64,000 bases of DNA from Coniferiporia sulphurascens (taxonomy: Eukaryota > Basidiomycota > Agaricomycetes > Hymenochaetales > Hymenochaetaceae): contig NBBA01000014.1 of the NCBI GenBank assembly GCA_002794785.1, positions 496,001-560,000 on the forward strand. Direction: 5' to 3'. Under the pieces are notes generated by a model. That model had not been told where the DNA came from. It saw nothing but the letters and a program-made list of their open reading frames with translations, and searched no databases. Below are positions 1-9,191 of the stretch, one piece after another. A program made the translations under genes and the position numbers. The stretch's first letter is position 1. Every line of letters starts with the position of its first letter.

Positions 1-711
1 AGTAGACGATAGAACACCAGAACGAACCCCTTTTAATGATATTATGGAAGGTATGACTCAATCTTAGTCTACGGTAATAAGTAACAAGCCACAACAAGAT
101 AAGATTAAGAAGGCTAGCATAATCACTGAGCCACACAAGTATATCTAAGCATTTGGCTAAGATTAGCCAATGGGAGCATGGCGATCAATTAGAAGACGCA
201 ATTGATGAGAGCCAAGTATAGCGCATTGCACGGCAGAACCAATTAGGAAATAAGGAGAAGCATCATAGGTATAGTAGTATCCAAGAATGGTTAACTTAGG
301 TATTACACTGTATGACTCAATGGAAACTCAAGGAAGGTTCTGGCATAAGATAAAGATAGCATGGTAGGCTGTAGAACATACCGGAATATGTAACTGACTC
401 ATAAGAAAGCTAAGAATAGTAAATAGCATGTACAGGATTGTACCGGAACATTCTTATGACTTATAAAGCGAGAGTAGTATGTTGTAGTATCTACCAGAAC
501 ATAGTAAATAGACTACAACATGTAGGGTATAAAAGCCCAATGTAAAATTGTGGTAAAAAGCAGTTTAATTCATCTCTTGTCTCTTACCACCATCATCAGC
601 TCTAACACTCTAGTGAGTGAAGGGTAACAAGCCTACCCTAAACTAACTAGTATTATTGTGTGAATCTGTTATCACTTGTTTCAATCCCTTACTCAGGGAG
701 CAAATCTAACA
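1..711 (+). repeat. Left arm of a large palindrome, LTR-like
   Basis: This arm matches the reverse complement of about 1111-1815 almost along its whole length, with scattered substitutions. It looks like a retrotransposon LTR in plus orientation: a TATA-like stretch lies near 528-536, followed by a region rich in short T and C tracts up to about 690. Homology to the other arm is still running at base 1, so the arm probably extends beyond the window. I could not fix a clean TG...CA boundary or a primer-binding site. The LTR identity is inferred from its position next to an integrase and from the TATA-like motif. Confidence 0.75.
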
Positions 712-1131
712 GCAGACACATCCATGCTTCCATTTCAGTCAGTCTCCATGGACTTCATTACCGACCTACCTGCATCAAATGGATATGATTCCATAATGGT
801 CATAGTAGACCATGACGCTTCTAAGGGAATCGTTCTTATTCCCTGCCACAAGACAATTGACGCTCTGGGAACAGCAAAAGCATACCATGACAACATCTAC
901 CGGCGTTTTGGACTCCCCAAATGCATTATCTCTGATCAGGGACCCCAATTTGCATCACAGGTTTTCCAGACGCTATGCAAGCGCCTCGGAATTAAGTCTA
1001 AACTGTCAATGGCATACCACCCTCAAACAGATGGGCAAACAGAGCGTGCCAATCAAGAGGTCGAGGCTTATCTGTGCATTTATTGTGGCACATCGCCTCA
1101 CTCCTGGGTGTTAGATTTGCTCCCTGAGTAA
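676..1131 (+). pseudogene. Ty3/gypsy retrotransposon integrase core fragment
   Basis: The 151-residue reading frame contains an rve-type integrase catalytic core. The three acidic residues are visible: the Asp of the IVDH segment, the Asp of ISDQG, and the Glu of QTERAN, the last two separated by exactly 35 residues (D,D-35-E). The [12 protein letters not shown] segment is typical of the Ty3/gypsy class. The N-terminal HHCC zinc domain, reverse transcriptase, RNase H and gag are all absent. Both ends of the ORF run into the inverted arms, so the first ~12 and last ~7 codons are arm sequence and not pol. It is a dead fragment trapped between inverted LTR-like arms. Confidence 0.88.
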
Positions 1132-1815
1132 GGGATTGAAACAAGTGATAACAGATTCACACAATAATACTAGTTAGTTTAGGGTAGGCTTGTTACCCTT
1201 CACTCACTAGAGTGTTAGAGCTGATGATGGTGGTAAGAGACAAGAGATGAATTAAACTGCTTTTTACCACAATTTTACATTGGGCTTTTATACCCTACAT
1301 GTTGTAGTCTATTTACTATGTTCTGGTAGATACTACAACATACTACTCTCGCTTTATAAGTCATAAGAATGTTCCGGTACAATCCTGTACATGCTATTTA
1401 CTATTCTTAGTTTCTTATGAGTCAGTAAATTATTCCAGTATGTTCTACAGCCTACCATGCTATCTTTATCTTATGCCAGAACCTTCCTTGAGTTTCCATT
1501 GAGTCATACAGTGTAATACCTAAGTTAACCATTCTTGGATACTACTATACCTATGATGCTTCTCCTTATTTCCTAATTGGTTCTGCTGTGTGATGTGCTA
1601 TACTTGGCTCCCATCAATTGTGTCTTCTAATTGATCGCCATGCTTCCATTGGCTAATCTTAGCCAAACACTTAGATATACTTGTGTGGCTCAGTGATTAT
1701 GCTAGCCTTCTTAATCTTATCTTGTTGTGGCTTGTTACTTATTACCGTAGACTAAGATTGAATCATTTCTTATATAATTTCGTTGAAAGGGGTTCGTTCT
1801 GGTGTTCTATCATCT
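1111..1815 (-). repeat. Right arm of the palindrome, inverted LTR-like copy
   Basis: This is the reverse complement of 8-711, with substitutions and a few small indels concentrated near the outer end (1765-1800). A normal LTR element has its two LTRs in the same direction. Here they face each other across a 400-base integrase remnant, so the structure is a rearranged or composite product and not an intact element. Confidence 0.75.
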
Positions 1816-1910
1816 ATTGGCATAAAGAGCTCCTCTGGCCCTATAGCGTTTATATTTGTTATCCTGCTATACCCGGGTGTGACTCTATATGACAGTTCAT
1901 CATTGAACCA

Positions 1911-2402
1911 TCATATTATGATCTCCTTATCTATTGGTACTAGCTCCTGTCTTTGGTTTGGTTCCTTTCGATCTACTGTTGTGTGTCCTTTGGCTATGAA
2001 GTTGGCTTTGTATGTGAATAGTTGTTCCCGTAATTGTTTATTGATATTATGAACTATTTGGTGTGCTGCTTCTGCATAGTCAGTTGATGTAATAACTGCC
2101 CTTTGGTAACATAATTCATTATGTGGCTGATTATAAATCTTGGTTCTTGTGTAAGCACTGATTACATATCTATTCAATTGATACAAGAACATAGTTGCTC
2201 TATGTTCAATTATTACTTCTAGCCTTTCTGCCACTTGTTGTTCCCTTGTAGTATGATCAAATGTAATTTGACAGTTGTTGTATCCTGCATTCTGTCCTAC
2301 TGTTGCACATGCAATGTTAAATGCTTTCCATGCTACTTGATCTGCATCTTTACAGCGTTGGCATGGGTTCCTGGTATCAATTAGAGTTATGAGTCTTGCC
2401 AT
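1911..2402 (-). pseudogene. Unrecognised transposon-associated ORF with CxxC, copy 1
   Basis: A 163-codon open frame on the minus strand. Upstream it stays open for a further dozen codons to a TGA at about 2434-2436, so its true start is unclear. The N-terminal part carries a CxRC pair (NPCQRC) followed by a W-AFN motif and a GYNNCQ-T-DH motif; a second recognisable block is AKGHTTVD near the C-terminus. The same motifs in the same order occur in the frame at 3613-4120, so this is a real protein-coding lineage and not a chance ORF. I do not recognise the family. Its position beside an LTR-like arm suggests a retroelement gene or a captured passenger, but no gag or pol motif is visible. Confidence 0.55.
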
Positions 2403-3076
2403 GTCAATCTTGCTAATCCATCGATCTGGTGATCACGATTTTCATCAATTTACTAACACTGCCCTTCTTAAGATCAAATTTTGACAATGTAATGAAAAAT
2501 TGATCAATTATTTATGAAAATTTGTCTACTTATTTTAACAACCTTGGGCTCACAGAGAATTTGTTACTGCTTGGTGAGTTGTAATAAGCTAATAATTGCT
2601 CATAAAATCTGTCCGATTCTTGTTTGGATTGTGGATCTCCTTTTGAATCCACTTCTGTTGATCTGCTTAGATTTTCATCTTCCTGTTGGAATGAAACTTT
2701 CTTTAAGATCCTTTTGACCGGTTTTTCCTCGGGGTCCGGAGTCTGTCATGCTATATTTGACACCTTTTCATCTTGTTTATGTTACAATTTTCCTTTACTT
2801 TTCCTTATTGCGCTGACTCACTTCCCCTTCGTCATCATCAGTCAGCGCAACTCCCCCATTTCTCTATCTTACTCATCCGTATTCCGCCTTATGCCATAAG
2901 ACGCCATGATGACGCCTTATTGCACCATCATGACATGCTTTGCTTACTGATCACCGTACTTGTATTACCAAGGCATTCCTTGAGTTTCCATGACCTTCCA
3001 TAGTCTGGTAAACATACCTAACCAAGTCGCTACAGTAGCAAACACATAGAATAGCATATAAGCATGTAACTTCAGT

Positions 3077-3099
3077 AGCACAAGCCCTAAGCTTGTGCT
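3077..3099. repeat. 9-bp perfect inverted repeat (hairpin)
   Basis: AGCACAAGC at 3077-3085 and GCTTGTGCT at 3091-3099 are exact reverse complements around a 5-base loop. It sits just after a TATA-like stretch, so in an LTR it could form a structure near the transcript 5' end. No function is demonstrated. Confidence 0.6.
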
Positions 3100-3213
3100 C
3101 TTTGTTCATACAAGCCCATTATCTGCTACCACCAGTCTACTGTGTGCCACTTGACCATTAGTCGCTTCGTCGTAACCCAACTCGCTATAGAAGCCTACCG
3201 CATCCACATCGCT

Positions 3214-3304
3214 GATCAGGAAGCCCCATCGACGATCCCCCTCGACTTATGACATCTAGGAAGCCCCATTGCCGTATCATCAGTTCCGACGATCAGGAAG
3301 CCCC
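3214..3304 (+). repeat. Three copies of a GGAAGCCCC-centred motif
   Basis: GATCAGGAAGCCCC occurs exactly at 3214-3227 and 3291-3304, and a variant CTAGGAAGCCCCAT lies at 3256-3269. Spacing is about 35-42 bases. This is a short degenerate tandem array in the transposon-derived spacer. Confidence 0.7.
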
Positions 3305-3612
3305 GACGTTGATCACCGCGTAACCGTTGAGCTTAACACCAGTGGCTTCTTGTTAAGATGCTGCCTAACAGCTTGATGATTGGTAAGTCATTAACTTGTC
3401 TCGTTGGCCTCCTGTACTGGTTCCTTCATGTTGTCTTGTTGTATTGGACACTTCGCCATTTTAGAGTTTGTGGCTGGCTTCGGTAAGCGCTTCGGTTCCT
3501 GCCGAGTGTGGCTTAATTGTGTAATGCGATATCGGCTAAAGGTCCATGGGTGGGTACCTTTCAGTTGGTGTCATGTTGTCGATCACATTGTCCGGCGGTT
3601 CGTTAATGTGGT

Positions 3613-4120
3613 TTATCCTAGCGATATGTTGCATGTATCCTGGAGGGGCACTGGGGGTGATCCATTTGATAACCATAGTGTTATCACATAAAGATTAACA
3701 TTGCCAATCTGTTGATCGGCAGTCGTCAATCCCTTTGCTGATAGATTCTCAAAGAGGGTGATTACCTTTGCATGTAATCGGTGAGCGTTAGCTAGGAATG
3801 TGTTATCCTGCAACGTCCTGTATGGGAAGGATCCTGAGACCACTTGTAGGTTACATTCCTTGTCATGTATGTGCGGGTTCACTATCGTCTGGACATGGAC
3901 ATTGTGCAAAAACTCCTGTACATCAAAGATGTACATTTGTATCATGTGTGTTACCCTGACCTCCGTGCCATCGCCTATAGGGTCTACAGCGTGATCTGTA
4001 GTTACCTGGCAGTTCATGTACCCTGCCATGTAAAAGCATTTGGTTATTACTGTGTTAAATGCTTCCCATGATTGATTGTATGCGGTCCGGCATCGGTGGC
4101 AGAGTCTTAACGAGTCAAGA
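3613..4120 (-). pseudogene. Unrecognised transposon-associated ORF with CxxC, copy 2
   Basis: A diverged paralogue of the frame at 1911-2402, on the same strand. The first in-frame ATG is at 4029, but homology begins upstream of it: codons back to about 4117 read a CHRC pair followed by W-EAFN, aligning with the CQRC and W-KAFN of copy 1. Downstream the shared blocks are GYMNCQ-T-DH and AKGLTTAD. The conserved region therefore starts before any ATG, which points to a broken gene or an upstream exon. Function unknown. Confidence 0.5.
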
Positions 4121-4758
4121 GTCTTTAGCAGTCACTTGAGCATCGTGATTGGCCTGATGTTCTCAAGAAGTCCTGGTTTTCTAGTTAGTTCCGTCCCCAT
4201 GTTGAATGATCGCTGGATAGTCTCCATGGGAGTCCCTTCTTGTATTGGTAGTCACTGGTGTCATTGTCTAAGCTTGTAAGCAAGCTTATTCATCAATTCC
4301 TAACAACTGGTTGAATAGCCAATGGATGATGTCCTATTGGTTCTTGGTCATCAGCATCATGATACCATACAAAATCACTGATTGATGCTTCTCCATCCTT
4401 TGCTGCAGGCATTTCAGAAAACTTTTGAAGGAGCCCACAATGCAGGTGTGGCGAAAAAAAGGGTATATTCTTATGTAAGTATAGAAAGAGGCCATTGTTT
4501 GACTAAAAAAGCTAGCACTATATATGATTGAGAAAGCTAGAAAATTCGAGCTTTTCTTATTTTGTTTATGTTTTATTATTGCTAGACGTTTGCGTTCGGA
4601 CGTGTTCAGAATGCGTTCGGCATCATCCAGGTAACCTCGAATGCCGAACCGAACTTGCGGTCCGGTTCGGCCTGAGGGGCGAACCTGATACCGAACGCGC
4701 GGTCCGGTTCGCGTCCGAACCGCGTTCGGAGCGGTTCGGAACTGAACCTTAGCCACAC
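4121..4758. other. Spacer with a CGGTTCGG-rich patch
   Basis: No gene is supported. The stretch 4586-4748 is far more GC-rich than its surroundings and is packed with GTTCGG/CCGAAC hexamers on both strands, several of them forming inverted pairs. An ORF crosses it on each strand, but composition alone explains both. Confidence 0.5.
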
Positions 4759-5020
4759 TAGGTGGATGTAAAAAGTTGCCGACGACCGAAAAAGGAAGAA
4801 AATCGAACACCCTCAATCAACTTTTATATTACTATCAGCCAAGACATGGCCGCAGCTCGTATAGACATAACAATGTATTTTGACGCTTATTATAAGGTCT
4901 TCCTACACTGAATCCAGTTGTTCGTTCTGCATGAGCAGTAGACGGTAGAAGAGTTGTTCAGTGGTCGTGCGAACTTCCTTCCTTTCTCGGCGACCAGAGA
5001 CTTTTTTTTTTACATCCACC
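4759..5020. mobile_element. TIR element (MITE) of the CAGGTGGATGTAAAAAG family, copy 1
   Basis: The left end reads GGTGGATGTAAAAAGTTGCC followed by GACCGAAAAAGGAAG. The right end, at about 4998-5020, is its reverse complement with an expanded T run. The internal sequence matches the elements at 8679, 41800 and 57765. There is no transposase, so it is non-autonomous. The better preserved copy at 57765 has a TA target duplication, which points to the Tc1/mariner superfamily. It lies 650 bases upstream of P450-1. Confidence 0.8.
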
Positions 5021-5666
5021 TTTACTTTCTTAGCGGGTTGCCTTCATCTCCTTCCCCGTGGGCTTCGCACTCCGGGTAACTTTCCGTTTGCATTCTGCAA
5101 CATTTACACAGCGATGAGATCGTGACGGTCAGTGAGCCATTGTACGGTCTCGGCATTTCAATACTCGGACGATATCCAGCCTGAACAAGGAGGCAAGTCG
5201 GTACCGCTTAACATCCACATACGCGGTGCAGTTTCTACTACATGATACTACTGGATTGGCGATTCAAGAAAGGCTGCCCCTTTCTATACGGGTTTTGCCT
5301 TGAGCTGGCCTTGACGGACTCTGTTCTTCAACACTTGCAAATACGAATCTGGAAGTCTTTCTGCTCTGCTAATGTTACATCAACCTGAAGTTGCTGTTGG
5401 GATGAACCACTCTATACGTAGTACTGCTCCCATGATGCGCAGGCTGATTGAAGCCCCAGTTTTTGGAGCCTCTGACGGAGTACATAGAAGCATACGTTAA
5501 AGAATAAGGTTCGTTATCTTTGTTGCTTGGGGCTCGTTTGATTGATATCTATTGCGGAAACTCGTTTCGCATCGTCTTTGATTACTTGCTCGTCATCGAA
5601 GTCTAAGTGTGCTCCTTATATAGTCGCGTACCATCTTAGGCCCTTGTCCTTTACTACCCACCAACA
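5021..5666 (+). promoter_or_regulatory. Promoter region of P450-1
   Basis: A TATATA box lies at 5617-5622, about 45 bases before the ATG. The sequence from about 5480 to the ATG is conserved in front of P450-2 (TATA at 42482-42488) and in front of the P450 exon-1 fragment (TATA at 41037-41043, minus strand). That conservation makes a core promoter here convincing. Upstream of about 5330 I see no recognisable site. Confidence 0.65.
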
Positions 5667-8270
5667 ATGCTCGTGCTCGTGCTTGAAGCTATAGCAATTG
5701 CCTGTGCTTCTTACTACCTGGGATCTTGGCTGCTGTCGAGCAGAAATAATCCTGGGAGACTGTCCTACCCACCGGGACTGAGAGGCTCGCCATTGTTCGG
5801 AAATGTATTCAATATGCCCAGTGCGACTGAGTTAGAACGGGCCCGTGAATGGGCACGGCAATACGGTCAGCTGGAGTAAAACTCTTCCCCGAGGGCGTTA
5901 TTAACTTTAATCCACACAAGGCGACCTGACTTTCTTTAAGGCACTGGGAAAGTCGTATATCCTCGTGAACTCGTACGATGCCGCATACGAACTCTTCGAG
6001 AAACGTGGACACAACTATTCATCAAGGCCCCAGAATACCCTCATCGAACTGTAAGAACACTTTCAACACCTTTCACTCTAAATCCTCTGACATCGGGACG
6101 TCCGATTTCTCTCGGTCATCAGTTGTGGATGGAACCGCGTTGTGGTTTTTCTCCCGTACGGCGACGAGCATCGAAAGTCTCGACAGATGCTACATCGATT
6201 CTTTGGACAGCCTGCTGTTAACGACTTTTGCGAATTGCAAACTCATGTCGCTCACCGACTCCTGTTTGGCTTGCTTAAAGAACCGGATAGTTTCCAGGAA
6301 CTCATACGACAGTGAGCATTTTGGATGTCTCAATTTCCTTGGACTGACGACTTCTTTCAGTTCTGCAGGAGAGGCGATAATGAAAGTTGCTTACGGATAC
6401 AAAGGCAGGCCGTCATGTTATGTCGCGGGATTCAGAGTTCTAGCTCACTTACTTCCTTAGTCTTGGACCGAAATGACCCCTACGTAGAACTTGCAGACAG
6501 GGCCCTTAGAAGTGTATCAGAAGCGGAGCGGTTCTACGTTATTAATGTTCTTCCATGGTGTAAGCACGAGATCTTCGCTGTCCAGGGACTGTTCTCTTTT
6601 CTGATCTGTACTCACTTTCAGTACGCCATCTGCCCGGATGGATTCCAGGAACCAACCACAAGCTTATCAAACGGTCTCGTCTAACTTCTACAGCATTGCT
6701 ATACGAGCCTCATGAAATGGCGAAAGGAATGATTGTAAGCTGAAAGCTTGTGTCGTACACCTGATGACTTATTGTAATCAGCATGAAGGGTCTGCTGAGC
6801 CTTCGATGACCAGTAAACTCATAGAAGTCAACTCTACTGCCGACGGGACTATCGTGGACGAAGACATAATTGCTAGAACAACCTCTATAGCATACGGTGG
6901 TTCGTCCAATCTATTTCGCCTCCAATGTTTTCATTCTGTCCAACCTCATGTCGTACAGCCGGCGCGGATACAGTAACTATGATAATACAGCGTCTGCCCC
7001 GTCAATACTCATATTGACCACGAACCCATAAAGATAGTATCCACGCTGGTTACATTTTGTTTGGCAATGGTCCTATACCCTGATGTCCAGCGCCGTGCCC
7101 AAGAAGAACTTGATCGTGTGGTCGGTAGGGGCAATCTTCCGACTATGGAAGACAAGCAGAATCTGCCGTATATCAACGCCATATGCAGTGAGTCTCTGAG
7201 GTTTGTCTTTGTCCATACGTAGTGCGTCAGAGTACTTTTAACATGGTTCCACCTCGTTTACTGCAAAAGATGGCAGCCGGTATTGCCCTTTGGTGTGTGA
7301 ACAAAGCTTCACCTTGGCTGGGATCTATGAATAATCAAGGGCTTGGAAAACAAGGGCTTCCCCATTGTGCGGCAGAGGACGACGTGTACAACGGATACTT
7401 TATTCCGGCTGGGACAACATTTCTTCCGAACGTCTGGTACGTCGTAGATATTATATTATATCCATGACAAGGAACTCGTGGCTGATTTATATAAGGGCTA
7501 TGCAAAGAGACCCAAAGGAGTATCCAGAGCCAGAAAGGTTTATACCTGAGCGCTGGCTGCCGTTGGATGGCAAAAAGGAGCCATTAGATGTCCGCAAGAC
7601 GGCGTTTGGATTTGGCAGACGGTGCGTCCCCATTACTGAATTTGGCAGCTGGAATTGCCGGCTGACGGAAAGCAGTATATGCTCGGGAAGACATTTTGCG
7701 GATAATACGGTAAGCACTTCGCAGGGGTGTGGGACGAGTGTCTATGCTCATGTGCACCGATGTTTTCTAAAGATTTTCATCACCATTGCATCAATTCTGG
7801 TAGCCTTCAACATTGAGAAGGCCGTTGATGCTGACGGTACCCTGATCACGCCAGTCGTAGATTATACGGGGGGCTTCCTCAGGTTCGTTCATCGCTGATC
7901 GGAACTTCCTCCGTATACCGGATGCTGAATAATGCCGTACACATATTTTCATTCCAATCCAGTCACCCCAAGCCCTTCAAATGCAAAATAATTCCGCGCT
8001 CGGGTAAAATTACGCTCGCAATTCAGCAGGCAGTCGAGTCCGGTAAATGAATACTTTGCCATGGCACCGCGGCGGTATTCAGTGGACCCTCAAAGTGCTA
8101 TCCCCAATTTGCAATAACATTGTCCTGGCCGCAGACGGACGTACATGCAAAAGTGATAAAGGAATGCATTAACATATGTACAGTATACCTAAGAATGCGG
8201 CGTAACACCATTTGGGGAAAAAGCTATGAAAAAGAAGAAAAGGCTAAGATAATGAAGGTGTTGAAGGGGA
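5430..8270 (+). repeat. P450 segmental duplication, unit 1
   Basis: This unit contains promoter, all exons and 3' flank, and is colinear with 42276-45130. Homology covers the TATA box, all 15 exons and the introns, and continues past the stop codon to about 8265. A further part of the upstream region (about 5330-5470) also matches the reverse complement of about 41260-41380, the promoter of a P450 exon-1 fragment. Confidence 0.8.
5667..8050 (+). CDS. Cytochrome P450 monooxygenase, 15 exons (P450-1)
   Basis: A heme-thiolate monooxygenase anchored in the ER by an N-terminal membrane helix (residues about 1-25), followed by a proline-rich hinge (PPG--GSPLFGN). No open frame covers it, but splicing gives an intact 510-residue protein. 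Exons: 5667-5865, 5921-6050, 6123-6311, 6361-6404, 6461-6559, 6622-6734, 6782-6896, 6959-6972, 7034-7200, 7270-7292, 7355-7436, 7496-7621, 7676-7709, 7773-7882, 7963-8050. Visible motifs are helix-I AGADT, helix-K ESLR, PERF and the heme loop FGFGRRICSGR with its Cys. Exon 8 is only 14 bases. Intron 4 has a GC donor. The substrate is unknown; related fungal P450s are often labelled O-methylsterigmatocystin oxidoreductase-like, which is not evidence of that activity. It is a close paralogue of P450-2. Confidence 0.9.
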
Positions 8271-9191
8271 CCTTCAAGTTTCCGATATGGACAGAATTGT
8301 TTATCCCGTCTGTCTCTTAAACTTTTTACAGAACCTGCCCAGGTATCAGTGACCAGTCGAGTTTCGTGCTTTTTTTGAAGAGGAAGTTACGCCGAGAAGT
8401 TTAGGCACGAAAAAGGGGCCTGAGGGGAGGATTAGCGGAATCGGATTATAAATCTGAAAGAATATGCGATATATGAACTTTATGAAGGACCCTTTCGCCA
8501 CTTCAGGACCGAAATCGAGATATATGGCTCAAATAAACCCTAGCCCTTATACATACGGTAATTAAGCAATCTTAATCACTCCAAACGGACGAAAACTGAG
8601 CTCTAAACTTCGTTTTTCAAATTCCTCTTTGCTCACAAGGTGGCAAAACCTCTATTTATGGGAACAGGTGTCAGTTGTCAGGTGGATGTAAAAAGTTACT
8701 GACGACCGAAAAAGGAAGGAGATCAAGCACTCTCAGTCAACTTATTTATTATCGGTCAAGACAGAGCCGCAGCTCGTATATAGACATGTCAATACAATAA
8801 CGTTATAAGGTCCTCCGAGTTGTTCGTCCTGCATGAGGTGTAAGAAATCTTGAGGCGTGCGCAGTAATCAACGTTATCTGTAAATGCCAATACTAATGCC
8901 AATAGAAAAAGTGTACATTGATGCCTATGTTTCTATACTATCCCCAGCCACAATCTCAGGTTCAAAGTGAGTATAGCAACTTCGATGCAGGGTCCAGAGG
9001 CGAAATCACGAGCACAAGCATTCGCAATAGTTATATCGTTCGGTATTGCACACACTCGCTAAATGAGCACATACAGATACTGTGCGCAGACTAGGATCAA
9101 GACAAAGGATTGAAATCATCAGCGCAGGAGAAATAATGGTACACATGACATCGGAGCAGGATGTTAATGTTGTCCTTACTCGCCTTCCCGT
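8051..9191. other. Intergenic region downstream of P450-1
   Basis: The first ~220 bases are still part of the P450 duplication. The rest holds a truncated TIR element at 8679-8836 and otherwise no gene I can support. Confidence 0.6.
8679..8836. mobile_element. Truncated TIR element (MITE), copy 2
   Basis: It begins with CAGGTGGATGTAAAAAGTTA and follows the internal sequence of the family in the same orientation as the 4759 copy, up to CTGCATGAG. There it stops abruptly, so the last ~60 bases and the second TIR are missing. No TA precedes the left end (GT instead), which suggests an old, decayed insertion. Confidence 0.75.

Larger units (their letters stand above)
2448..3612. other. AT-rich transposon-derived spacer
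   Basis: No gene could be supported in this stretch. It contains a short hairpin at 3077-3099 and a degenerate triplicated motif at 3214-3304, and the stretch around 2970-3000 resembles part of the LTR-like arm (a shared CCTTGAGTTTCCAT segment). It probably holds the worn remains of a second LTR element related to the first. Confidence 0.4.

Noticed and set aside
3214..3304. CRISPR-like array
   Set aside because: Only three short degenerate copies, no uniform spacers, and the genome is eukaryotic.
5667..8050. P450-1 and P450-2 as pseudogenes
   Set aside because: Every apparent break is removed by a GT(GC)-AG intron. Exon lengths sum to whole codons and all P450 motifs are kept.
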